Source: Pseudomonadota bacterium
GTDB taxonomy: Bacteria; Pseudomonadota; Gammaproteobacteria; Burkholderiales; Burkholderiaceae_D
NCBI GenBank assembly: GCA_023435945.1
Contig: JAEZLB010000328.1
Location: 1 to 7,031 of the forward strand
Length of the DNA: 7,031 nt
Reading direction: 5' to 3'
Both the position numbers and the translations under genes were made by a program. Of the stretch, positions 1-6,497 are shown in pieces. Position 1 is the first letter of the stretch. Every line of letters starts with the position of its first letter. The notes under the pieces were generated by a model that saw only the letters and a list, made by a program, of their open reading frames with translations, searched no databases and had not been told where the DNA came from.

Positions 1-1
1 G

Positions 2-1132
2 ATGCCGCGCGATACCGATTTGAGGATGCTCTTTCTCGTTCAGCTCCCACCACCCATCCACGGTGTCACAATGGTGTCGGAGCGTGTTCTGCGCGAGGCG
101 CGCCTTATAGATGGTCTTGCGACCCATCATCTTTGGATGGGTGGCGCGCGGGACCTGCACGATATCGGGCGAATGCAATTACGGAAATTCGCCCATTTCG
201 GCTGGTTTTTGCTGCAGCTTTGGCGCCAACGCTTCCTGGCGCCGCGCTACGATATCGCCTATTGCGCCCTGGCTCCCCATGGCGAGGCTCTGCTCCGCGA
301 TGCACTTTTGATCGCCGCCGCAAAACGTATCTCCCGCCGCGTTCTGGTTCACCTGCACACGCGAGGCCTGGAGGAGGTCCTCGCGGTAGCGACAGCGTCG
401 CGGCAACTTGCTTGCAGCCTGATCTCGGGGACGGAGCTCATCACCTTGTCGGATGAGACGCGCCAACTCGCCCGCGCCTCTGGCCACTTCGCTCGCGTCC
501 ACTTGCTCCGCAATTGCGTCCCGGATCCGGGACCGCCCTCCCCCGAGTGGTCGGGTCGCCTGCGTTGCGGATTTCTCGGCAACCTGGATGCGCGCAAGGG
601 GGTGCTACGCTTCGTCGATGCTATCGCAGCCTTGAGGGAAGCCGATATCCCCGTCGAGGGCATCGTCATGGGATCGGACAGCAAACACCTGACGGCTATC
701 GATGTCCGTGCCTATGCCGAGGCAAAGGGAGTGTCCGACGTCGTCGAGGTTCGTGGATTCGTCGAAGAAGACGTGAAATCCCAGACCCTCGGCACTTTCG
801 ATTTATTTATATACTTGTCGGACCACGACTTGGCGCCGCTGTCGCTTCTCGAAGCCCTCGCACATGCCGCTGTCCCCGTTGTATTCGACACCGGCGCACT
901 TCGGGAAATCGTCGGTCCAGATTTTGCGGCGCACGTGATTGCAGAAAAGACGGATTGTGCGGAATATATCAAAACCATCGTTTCCCTCGCACGCCGCTAT
1001 TACGAGCACCCTCAGCTACTCGCCGAGGCCCGCAACGCGGCCCGGCTCCGCTATTGCACCACATTCAGCGAGACGGCGTTCACAACGCGCCTAGCCCAAA
1101 TATTGCAAGAAACTCGGCAGGTTCGCTTCTGA
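2..1132 (+). CDS. Glycosyltransferase, GT-B fold, family 4 type (5' end at window edge)
   Basis: Predicted cytoplasmic GT-B glycosyltransferase that moves a sugar from an NDP-sugar to a lipid-linked or growing glycan acceptor. The N-terminus (about residues 10-24, LFLVQLPPPIHGVTM) is the first beta strand and glycine/proline loop seen in many family-4 enzymes of polysaccharide loci. The C-terminal nucleotide-sugar domain begins near residue 189 (GFLGNLDARKG). It carries the acidic-x7-Glu motif as Asp276-x7-Glu284, followed by the usual ALxxAVPVV segment. The length of 376 residues is normal, and there is no signal peptide or membrane segment. The ATG at 2 is used here, but the ATG at 26 (residue 9) lies right before the conserved strand and is also possible. 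No ribosome binding site can be judged because the window begins here, and the reading frame may extend upstream. Donor and acceptor are unknown. The stop is followed by a 125-bp gap before the SDR gene on the same strand. Confidence 0.88.
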   Translation: MPRDTDLRMLFLVQLPPPIHGVTMVSERVLREARLIDGLATHHLWMGGARDLHDIGRMQLRKFAHFGWFLLQLWRQRFLAPRYDIAYCALAPHGEALLRDALLIAAAKRISRRVLVHLHTRGLEEVLAVATASRQLACSLISGTELITLSDETRQLARASGHFARVHLLRNCVPDPGPPSPEWSGRLRCGFLGNLDARKGVLRFVDAIAALREADIPVEGIVMGSDSKHLTAIDVRAYAEAKGVSDVVEVRGFVEEDVKSQTLGTFDLFIYLSDHDLAPLSLLEALAHAAVPVVFDTGALREIVGPDFAAHVIAEKTDCAEYIKTIVSLARRYYEHPQLLAEARNAARLRYCTTFSETAFTTRLAQILQETRQVRF

Positions 1133-1215
1133 AGCCCGCAACACCACTACCTACCAGAACCCGTTAATCATTGCCCCAAAAATCACAGCTGCATTGGATA
1201 ACCAAGCACACCCTC

Positions 1216-1244
1216 CGGTGGTACCCTGATCAACAATACCACTG
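1216..1244 (+). other. Possible hairpin in the leader of the SDR gene
   Basis: CGGTGGTA (1216-1223) can pair with TACCACTG (1237-1244), giving eight pairs including one G-U, with a 13-base loop. It lies in the 1133-1257 gap, the longest non-coding stretch of the window, and ends 13 bases before the preferred ATG at 1258. It has no T-tract, so it does not look like an intrinsic terminator. A stem of this size can arise by chance. No convincing -35/-10 pair was found in the gap. If translation really begins at the TTG at 1171, this segment is coding instead. Confidence 0.2.
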
Positions 1245-1257
1245 TCTGAAAGGGCGG

Positions 1258-2349
1258 ATGCTCAACGTGATCCATCCCAACGCAACCGACATCTCCTACG
1301 CGACCCAACCCAAGTCCCGAAGAGTTCTGCTGGTCGGCGGGGCTGGCTACATCGGCGGCCCGCTCACGACGCACCTCCTGAACCTCGGCTATCATGTTCG
1401 GACGCTGGATCTGCTTGTCTACCAAAATGCGAACTCCGTCCTGGCCCATATGTCCCATCCTCGCTACGAGTTTCAGCTCGGTGACATGGGGAACTTAGAA
1501 GTTCTCGTACGAGCCCTGAGGGACGTGACCGACGTCGCCATTCTGGCCGGCTTGGTTGGAGATCCGATCACCAAATCCTTTCCACACTACGCCGGCGCAA
1601 TCAACGAAATCGCTTTGCGCAAATGCATCGACGCATTGAGCGGGCGAGGCCTCGGCAAAGTCGTCTTTGTTTCCACGTGCTCGAACTATGGCATTATCGG
1701 CAAAGATGAAATTGCAGACGAGACGTTTCCACTCCGCCCCGTGTCGCTCTATGCCCAAGCCAAGGTCGCGGCCGAGCGCTACATAATCTCACTCAAACAG
1801 CATGTCGATTATTGTCCCACCATCCTGAGGTTCGCGACTGCCTTCGGTGTTGCACCACGCATGCGCTTCGACTTGACGGTCAATGAATTTACGCGAGAGC
1901 TTTTCATCGGTCGCGACCTTGAAGTTTACGACGCCGATACATGGCGCCCATACTGCCATGTCCGCGATTTTGCACGGCTGATATCCTTGGTCCTGGAAGC
2001 CGATCCGTCGGCGGTAGCGTTCGAGGTCTTCAATGCAGGCGGAGACGAAAACAACCATACCAAGCGTGACATCGCCGAGCTGGTGAGCCGGCGTCTCGCC
2101 GGACGCAGGATCTTCCATCGCAAGAGCTCGTCCGACCCACGGGACTACCGGGTCGGCTTCAAGAAAGTGCGCACCCGGCTGGGATTCGAACCTGCCGTAA
2201 CAGTCGGCGATGGTGTCGAAGAAATCCTTGACGCACTTAAATCAGGCTTTTTTTTAGATGCGGAGGAACGGCGCACTTCCTACGGCAACTACGACCTGCC
2301 GGGATTACAGCGCGTCAGCCGGCCCGAACAGGCCCACGCCGCACAATAG
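1258..2349 (+). CDS. NAD(P)-dependent epimerase/dehydratase-like SDR acting on a nucleotide sugar
   Basis: Extended short-chain dehydrogenase/reductase of 363 residues, expected to epimerise, reduce or oxidise an NDP-sugar in the cytoplasm. With the ATG at 1258, the Rossmann glycine motif GGAGYIG is at residues 27-33. An Asp closing the second strand (D51, in RTLDLLVY) suggests NAD(H) use. LAGLVGDP is at 96-103, STCSNYG at 139-145 and the catalytic Tyr165-x3-Lys169 in SLYAQAKVA. The position that holds Asp-Glu in 4,6-dehydratases is Cys-Ser here, so a classical 4,6-dehydratase is unlikely. The frame is open up to a TTG at 1171, which would add 29 residues. That extension is not protein-like and has no ribosome binding site, whereas AAGGGCGG precedes 1258 closely, so 1258 is preferred. 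The gene ends 38 bp before the nucleotidyltransferase. Substrate and product are unknown. A T8 run lies near its 3' end. Confidence 0.85.
   Translation: MLNVIHPNATDISYATQPKSRRVLLVGGAGYIGGPLTTHLLNLGYHVRTLDLLVYQNANSVLAHMSHPRYEFQLGDMGNLEVLVRALRDVTDVAILAGLVGDPITKSFPHYAGAINEIALRKCIDALSGRGLGKVVFVSTCSNYGIIGKDEIADETFPLRPVSLYAQAKVAAERYIISLKQHVDYCPTILRFATAFGVAPRMRFDLTVNEFTRELFIGRDLEVYDADTWRPYCHVRDFARLISLVLEADPSAVAFEVFNAGGDENNHTKRDIAELVSRRLAGRRIFHRKSSSDPRDYRVGFKKVRTRLGFEPAVTVGDGVEEILDALKSGFFLDAEERRTSYGNYDLPGLQRVSRPEQAHAAQ
2248..2255 (+). repeat. T8 homopolymer forming a phased T_TTT_TTA heptamer
   Basis: Eight consecutive T residues lie inside the SDR gene, about 30 codons before its stop. In the gene's reading frame they read ttt ttt tta, so bases 2250-2256 are T_TTT_TTA in exactly the phase of a -1 slippery heptamer. 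This is visible in the sequence. Whether any slippage takes place is not known. Such a run is conspicuous in a G+C-rich gene, and it would also be a likely place for a sequencing length error. Confidence 0.8.
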
Positions 2350-2387
2350 CTACCGCGTTTCAAGCATAAGCCACGAGGGACTGCGAA

Positions 2388-3128
2388 ATGAGCAGCAGAG
2401 TGGTCATTCTGGCTGGAGGAAAGGGCACACGTTTACGGCCGTTCACTGCGACATTTCCGAAACCGCTCGTCCCACTCGGCAATATGCCGATCCTCGAGGT
2501 TCTGATCCGGCAACTGCGCGCGCAAGGGTTCCGCCACGTGACCCTTACACTCGGCCACCTATCAACGCTCATCCGCGCTTTCCTCGTTCAGCACAAGCAG
2601 CTCAACGAAGGCATCCAAATCGACTTCGTCGATGAAGAAGTCCCGACCGGCACCTCGGGCTCCCTCGCCTCAGTTGCCGGTCTCACGGATGCATTCCTCG
2701 TCATGAACGGCGACGTGCTGACGGACCTTTCATTTCGCGAGCTCATGAATGACCATAAGCGTTCGGGCGCAGCGCTGACCATTGCGACGCACAGAAAAGA
2801 GGTCAAGATCGATCTGGGAGTCATTCAGGCAAACGAATACGCCCGTGTTATTCAATACCTGGAGAAGCCAAGTTACGAGTTCGAAGTGAGCATGGGCGTG
2901 TACGTCTACGAGCCTCGTATCGTTGCACTCATCAAGCCTGGTCAGTATCTCGACCTGCCGAACCTCGTCCAAATGCTCCTCGAGCGCGGGGAGCACGTTC
3001 ATTTGCATCGCAATGAAGCCTTCTGGCTCGATATCGGTCGACCCGAGGATTACGCCAGCGCGCAGGACCTTTTCGAGAAAGAGCCGAGCCGGTTTCTCCC
3101 AACCGAGGCACAAGTCGTTGACGCATAG
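2388..3128 (+). CDS. Sugar-1-phosphate nucleotidyltransferase (NTP_transferase family)
   Basis: Predicted to join a sugar 1-phosphate to an NTP, giving an NDP-sugar and pyrophosphate, as the activation step for the amino-sugar module. The signature loop LAGGKGTRLRPFT is at residues 8-20, followed by Lys25 of the FPKPL motif. Next come GTSGSL (88-93), the metal-binding NGDV (107-110), YLEKP (157-161) and WLDIGRPEDY (213-222). The protein has 246 residues and stops after the catalytic domain. It has no left-handed beta-helix, so it is a short stand-alone transferase like those annotated as mannose-1-phosphate guanylyltransferase-like or HddC-like. The base (GTP, dTTP, UTP or CTP) cannot be decided from the sequence. 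The ATG has a good ribosome binding site (GAGGG at 2375-2379, 8 bases before the start). The downstream aminotransferase starts 16 bases after the stop, which supports one operon. Confidence 0.88.
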   Translation: MSSRVVILAGGKGTRLRPFTATFPKPLVPLGNMPILEVLIRQLRAQGFRHVTLTLGHLSTLIRAFLVQHKQLNEGIQIDFVDEEVPTGTSGSLASVAGLTDAFLVMNGDVLTDLSFRELMNDHKRSGAALTIATHRKEVKIDLGVIQANEYARVIQYLEKPSYEFEVSMGVYVYEPRIVALIKPGQYLDLPNLVQMLLERGEHVHLHRNEAFWLDIGRPEDYASAQDLFEKEPSRFLPTEAQVVDA

Positions 3129-3134
3129 CAGCAC

Positions 3135-3139
3135 GGAGG
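3135..3139 (+). promoter_or_regulatory. Ribosome binding site that sets a TTG start
   Basis: GGAGG lies 5 bases before the TTG at 3145 and just after the nucleotidyltransferase stop at 3126-3128. It is the best Shine-Dalgarno match near the aminotransferase start and favours 3145 over the TTG at 3118 or an in-frame ATG at 2923. The latter would place more than 70 extra non-homologous-looking residues on top of the upstream gene. Confidence 0.75.
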
Positions 3140-3144
3140 CAGCT

Positions 3145-4287
3145 TTGGTCGAGTGGCGATATACGCTTTCAGAACCCGATCTCGATGAGACCGAGGAACT
3201 CGCCGTCGGCAGTTGTGTCCGGTCCGGTTGGCTCTCAATGGGACCCATCACGAAAGAGTTCGAAACTCGCTTCGCCGACATGCACGGGGTGCCGCACGCC
3301 ATTGCTGTATCAAATGGCACAGCAGCCCTGCACCTCGCGTTGCTGGCACTCGGGATCGGCGCACGGCCCGATGATGAGGTGGTCCAGCCCTCATTGAATT
3401 TCGTCGCTGCCGCGAACATGACAAGAGCTGTCGGCGCGCGGCCTGTGTTCGCCGATATTGCCTCGCTCGACGATCCGACACTCGACCCTGACGACATGGC
3501 GCGGAAGATAACGCCCAATACCAAAGCGATCGTCGTCATGCATTACGGCGGCTACTCCGCGCGCCTCAAACCCATCATGGATATTGCCGGCAGATACGGG
3601 ATTCCTGTTATCGAAGACGCGTGCCATGCGCCCGCTCAGCTCTCCGCGGAATACCCGGGCCGCTACCTTGGCACGATCGGAGCTGTGGGGTGCTACTCAT
3701 TTTTCTCGAACAAGAACCTCACCTGCGGCGAAGGCGGGATGATCGTGACACACGACAGCGATCTGGCTGCCCGCATCAGGCTATTGCGTTCTCACGGCAT
3801 GACGCCCTTATCGTGGGATCGGCATCACGGACGCGCGAGCAGCTACGACGTCGTTACACATGGATTCAACTACAGAATTGACGATCTCCGCGCCAGCATG
3901 GCTCTCGTCCAACTCGGTAAGCTTGCCGCCGGCAATCTGCGCCGCCAACATATTGCGACTGCCTACGCCGAAGCAGTTGAGAAGCATGGTCGTGGCGGCA
4001 TCCGCTTCCTGCACGCTGACAACCCATCCGGAGGAACCAACCATATCGCGGCAGTGTTGGTTGCCGCACCACGCCGCGACGCCGTGCGCCAGGGCCTGAC
4101 GCGCAACGGCATTCAAAGCAGCCTGCACTATCCACCGATACACAGGTTTTCATCGTTTCGTGACCTCTTTCATGCCCCGCTTCCGAAGACAGAGGAATAC
4201 GCAGATCGGGTCATCACACTTCCGCTGCACGTCAAGCTTTCAGTCACCGCACCTGACGACATCATCAGATATATCGCCGCAAACTGA
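3145..4287 (+). CDS. DegT/DnrJ/EryC1/StrS-family PLP aminotransferase
   Basis: Predicted fold-type I PLP enzyme that transfers an amino group, usually from glutamate, to a keto group of an NDP-sugar. From the TTG start the protein has 380 residues, a normal family length. SNGTAALHLAL (56-66) is the phosphate-binding region, and the ring-binding Asp is D158 in VIEDACHA. The Schiff-base lysine is Lys190 in SFFSNKNLTCGEGGM, where family members carry SFhxxKxlttGEGGM. HYPPIH sits near the C-terminus. A lysine rather than a histidine at the active site argues for a true aminotransferase, not a ColD/E1-type dehydratase. The start is chosen for its GGAGG at 5-base spacing. The frame stays open upstream through the nucleotidyltransferase gene, but that extension reads as a shadow. 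Together with the two preceding genes it suggests synthesis of an NDP-amino sugar. The exact sugar and the carbon aminated are unknown. Confidence 0.9.
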   Translation: MVEWRYTLSEPDLDETEELAVGSCVRSGWLSMGPITKEFETRFADMHGVPHAIAVSNGTAALHLALLALGIGARPDDEVVQPSLNFVAAANMTRAVGARPVFADIASLDDPTLDPDDMARKITPNTKAIVVMHYGGYSARLKPIMDIAGRYGIPVIEDACHAPAQLSAEYPGRYLGTIGAVGCYSFFSNKNLTCGEGGMIVTHDSDLAARIRLLRSHGMTPLSWDRHHGRASSYDVVTHGFNYRIDDLRASMALVQLGKLAAGNLRRQHIATAYAEAVEKHGRGGIRFLHADNPSGGTNHIAAVLVAAPRRDAVRQGLTRNGIQSSLHYPPIHRFSSFRDLFHAPLPKTEEYADRVITLPLHVKLSVTAPDDIIRYIAAN

Positions 4288-4330
4288 AAACTCCGAAATG
4301 CGAAAGTCGACCCAGGCAGGGCGACAGTAA

Positions 4331-4340
4331 CACCGCGGTG
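4331..4340. repeat. Perfect 10-bp palindrome CACCGCGGTG
   Basis: CACCGCGGTG is a perfect dyad in the 61-bp gap between the aminotransferase and the second glycosyltransferase, ending 8 bases before the ATG at 4349. Its right half (GGTG) is also the only weak Shine-Dalgarno-like match for that gene. It could be an operator half-site or a small structure near the ribosome binding site, or it could be chance in G+C-rich DNA. The role is unknown. Confidence 0.35.
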
Positions 4341-4348
4341 CAAGCGTC

Positions 4349-5614
4349 ATGCGGATCCTGATGAGCGCTTTTTCCTGCGGACCCGACCAGGGATCTGAGC
4401 CGGGCATTGGCTGGAACTGGGCAGTCGAAGCCGCGCGGCAAGGGCACGACGTCCTCGTCATCACCCAATCGGAATTCAAGTGCGAAATCCGCCGGGAACT
4501 CCAAAACAACACCCTCCCGTCAAAACTCCGCTTCGATTTCTTCACACCACAATGGATCGCTCAAATTCGTGACAGAGGTTGCTCAACGCGCTTCGCATCA
4601 TTGACCTGGCAGGTCGTGCATTTCCTCTGGCAGGTTGCATTACTCCGCTACGTTCGAAAGACCTACAGCCCAACCCAGTTCGATATCGTCCACCACATCA
4701 CACTCGGTGGCGTGCGCCACCCGACGTTGCTCGGCGACTTCGGACCGCCCCTCGTGCTAGGACCACTTGGCGGCGGTGAGACGGCACCATGGTCCCTGCG
4801 CAAACACTATCCCTGGTCAGGCTGGCTGAAAGACCTCGCACGAGATACCCATACCGCGCTGCTTAAACTCGACCCGATAACGAAGCGAGCGGCGTCGCAA
4901 GCACGACTGATCTATGCAAAAACGCCCCAGAGCCGCACACTTTTTGAGCGATCGCATTCTCCTAAGTTGCGTCTTGCCTTGGAACTTGGGACAAATGGGC
5001 CAATCTCGGAGGCCCGATCGGCACGGGACGCCAACACTCCCCTCCGAATTCTGTACGCAGGACAGTTCGTTTATTGGAAAGGAATGGGCCTTGGCCTACG
5101 CGCAGTAGCGCAGGCGCGCGCTGCCGGCCACAATGTACACCTGACGATGGTTGGGAACGGCCCCGAAGAGCAATGCTGGCGCCGCCTTGCCAATCAACTC
5201 AGCATTGACCATTGCGTGACCTGGCGTGGATGGGTCCCACATATCGACATGGGTCCACTCTATGACGCGCACGATCTGTTCCTCTTCCCGAGCCTTCATG
5301 ACTCGAGCGGCAATGTCGTGCTTGAGGCGCTCACCCGCGCACTACCCGTCGTCTGCCTCAACCTTGGCGGACCGGCACAAATCGTCGACCCCACCTGCGG
5401 CCGAATCATCGCAGCCGAGACCGAGAGCGGTGCAGTATCGGGCATCACTACCGCGCTTTGCGAGTTTGCTGCGCAGCCGGACGTGACCTGCACCCTGAGC
5501 CTCGGAGCCACCCGCCGCGCCCGGGATTTCCTCTGGCCGCAAGTAATCTCCGAGTTCTACACTGAGGTCGCCGACCGCTTAATACAGGACGGCGCGCCCT
5601 CGATCAGAAAATAG
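4349..5614 (+). CDS. Glycosyltransferase, GT-B fold, family 4 type
   Basis: Second predicted GT-B glycosyltransferase, 421 residues and cytoplasmic or loosely membrane-bound. The N-terminus MRILMSAFSCGPDQGSEPGIGW contains the donor/acceptor loop common to a family-4 subgroup. HHITLGGVRHP (115-125) and LGPLGGGE (137-144) are further hallmarks. The C-terminal domain starts near residue 233 (ILYAGQFVYWKG). It ends its catalytic part with Asp318-x7-Glu326, in HDSSGNVVLEAL, and the LGGPAQIV stretch (339-346). The ATG at 4349 is the first possible start after an in-frame TAA at 4328-4330, which fixes the start. The ribosome binding site is weak (GGTG, 8 bases away). The last 11 bases overlap the end of the convergent deacetylase gene. 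It is last in the + strand unit and may use the sugar made by the three genes before it. That link is inference from position only. Confidence 0.92.
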   Translation: MRILMSAFSCGPDQGSEPGIGWNWAVEAARQGHDVLVITQSEFKCEIRRELQNNTLPSKLRFDFFTPQWIAQIRDRGCSTRFASLTWQVVHFLWQVALLRYVRKTYSPTQFDIVHHITLGGVRHPTLLGDFGPPLVLGPLGGGETAPWSLRKHYPWSGWLKDLARDTHTALLKLDPITKRAASQARLIYAKTPQSRTLFERSHSPKLRLALELGTNGPISEARSARDANTPLRILYAGQFVYWKGMGLGLRAVAQARAAGHNVHLTMVGNGPEEQCWRRLANQLSIDHCVTWRGWVPHIDMGPLYDAHDLFLFPSLHDSSGNVVLEALTRALPVVCLNLGGPAQIVDPTCGRIIAAETESGAVSGITTALCEFAAQPDVTCTLSLGATRRARDFLWPQVISEFYTEVADRLIQDGAPSIRK

Positions 5615-5619
5615 AGGGC
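5596..5619. terminator. Inverted repeat at the convergent gene ends, possible bidirectional terminator
   Basis: GCCCTC (5596-5601) and GAGGGC (5614-5619) form a perfect 6-bp stem. Beyond one G-A mismatch there is room for two further inner A-T pairs. The stop codons of the + strand glycosyltransferase (5612-5614) and the - strand deacetylase (5604-5606) lie in or next to the loop. There is no T-tract on either side, so it is not a standard intrinsic terminator. Its placement exactly between convergent genes is the main argument for a role in transcript ends. Confidence 0.3.
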
Positions 5620-6428
5620 AAATACAACGGCAGGACGCCACAACCGATCGGACTTCGCCCAGTAATTCTTTCAAAAATACGACCATCGACCGCGAGATCC
5701 TCAAGGTTCTCATCCAAACAGCGATCGAGGCGCCACCGCGTGCGGTGAATTTCGAGCGGGTTCACAACATTCCTAATCTGAAGCCCCGGAATTCCCGTCG
5801 AGATTGTGCGAAACCCTGCGCTGACGCAGTATTTCCGAAGCCTGCCAGAAAAGAACCGCCTCATCCCGTAGGGATAGGAGAAGTCAACGACCTCCCGCTC
5901 CAAGAGGTCTTCCAGCACATGCTTGGAAACCACAATCTCCGAATGCCAGCGAGCCTCCGACAGCTGGACAAGCGGATGATGTGAGTGCGAGTGGCAGCCT
6001 ATAGTATGACCGCCCTCCGCGATCTCCTTTATTTGCGCACGTGTGAGTGTACTGTCGCCACCGCGGTAATCAATGCGACGCATAAATTCCGCAAGGTCCT
6101 CGCGACTACAATCCCCCCGAATCGGAAGCGTGTTCGTAAAGCACGTTACAGAGATGCCCAGGCGGTCGAACAAGGGCAACGCCGCGTGCCAACCCGCAAA
6201 GTTGTCATCGAATGATATGAACAGCAGACGGCGACCGCTCGTATCCGAGGCAAACTCCTCCGCCGAGGCAGAAGAATACCCATGATCCTGAAAGTGCCGA
6301 ACGCATTTTTCAAATTCGCCCCATTTACCCCTTTCAAATTCATGGAAATAAATCGCCAGCTTCTTCGGCAGGGCGCGAGCTAGGAATCTCACATGTGCGC
6401 TGCGGATAACTCGCCTCAGGCGCTGCAT
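5604..6428 (-). CDS. Polysaccharide deacetylase-like protein (carbohydrate esterase 4 / NodB-homology)
   Basis: Predicted metal-dependent deacetylase of 274 residues. Known members remove N- or O-acetyl groups from amino sugars of glycans. Motif 1 is ISFDDNF (71-77), with Asp74 the expected base and Asp75 the metal ligand. Motif 2 is GCHSHSHHPL (144-153), giving His146 and His150 as metal ligands. SYPYG (184-188) is the substrate-groove motif. The N-terminus is basic with an IYFHEF strand (26-31). It has no clear signal peptide or membrane segment, so a cytoplasmic location is likely, which differs from cell-wall deacetylases. The ATG follows an in-frame TAG directly, and a GGGAGG lies 9 bases upstream, so the start is firm. 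It is 69 bp downstream of the FkbM gene on the same strand and convergent with the second glycosyltransferase. The substrate is unknown. It could be the locus's own glycan or its lipid-linked intermediate. Confidence 0.87.
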   Translation of the reverse strand: MQRLRRVIRSAHVRFLARALPKKLAIYFHEFERGKWGEFEKCVRHFQDHGYSSASAEEFASDTSGRRLLFISFDDNFAGWHAALPLFDRLGISVTCFTNTLPIRGDCSREDLAEFMRRIDYRGGDSTLTRAQIKEIAEGGHTIGCHSHSHHPLVQLSEARWHSEIVVSKHVLEDLLEREVVDFSYPYGMRRFFSGRLRKYCVSAGFRTISTGIPGLQIRNVVNPLEIHRTRWRLDRCLDENLEDLAVDGRIFERITGRSPIGCGVLPLYLPSIF

Positions 6429-6437
6429 CTACACGAG

Positions 6438-6443
6438 CCTCCC
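6438..6443 (-). promoter_or_regulatory. Ribosome binding site of the deacetylase gene
   Basis: On the minus strand GGGAGG sits 9 bases before the ATG that ends at 6428. An in-frame TAG lies directly before that ATG. Together these fix the deacetylase start. Confidence 0.7.
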
Positions 6444-6497
6444 GGATTTTACCACTCCCGACCCCTGCCGAGCTCCTTAGGACATCACGCAATCGGC

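Noticed and set aside
514..1167. Plus-strand reading frame of 217 codons inside the first glycosyltransferase
   Set aside because: It is very rich in arginine and proline, has no family motif and overlaps a clear glycosyltransferase in another frame.
1194..1223. TTGGAT as a -35 element in the gap before the SDR gene
   Set aside because: No acceptable -10 hexamer lies at 16-18 bases from it.
1171..1257. TTG start at 1171 for the SDR gene
   Set aside because: There is no ribosome binding site, and the added 29 residues are unlike the start of an SDR, which normally begins shortly before the glycine motif. It cannot be fully excluded.
2240..2256. T-tract read as an intrinsic terminator
   Set aside because: No G+C-rich stem precedes the T8 run, and it lies inside the coding sequence.
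2258..2635. Plus-strand reading frame of 125 codons across the SDR and nucleotidyltransferase junction
   Set aside because: It has low-complexity Arg/Pro/Thr composition and overlaps two supported genes. It is kept only as the frame reached if the T8 run loses one base.
2923..3144. N-terminal extension of the aminotransferase frame into the nucleotidyltransferase gene
   Set aside because: It adds 74 residues with no family similarity over the upstream gene, while a strong ribosome binding site sits before the TTG at 3145.
2730..3539. Long minus-strand reading frame of 269 codons opposite the nucleotidyltransferase and aminotransferase
   Set aside because: It spans the ends of two well-supported genes on the other strand, shows no recognisable motif and has a serine/arginine-rich shadow-like composition, as expected in G+C-rich DNA.
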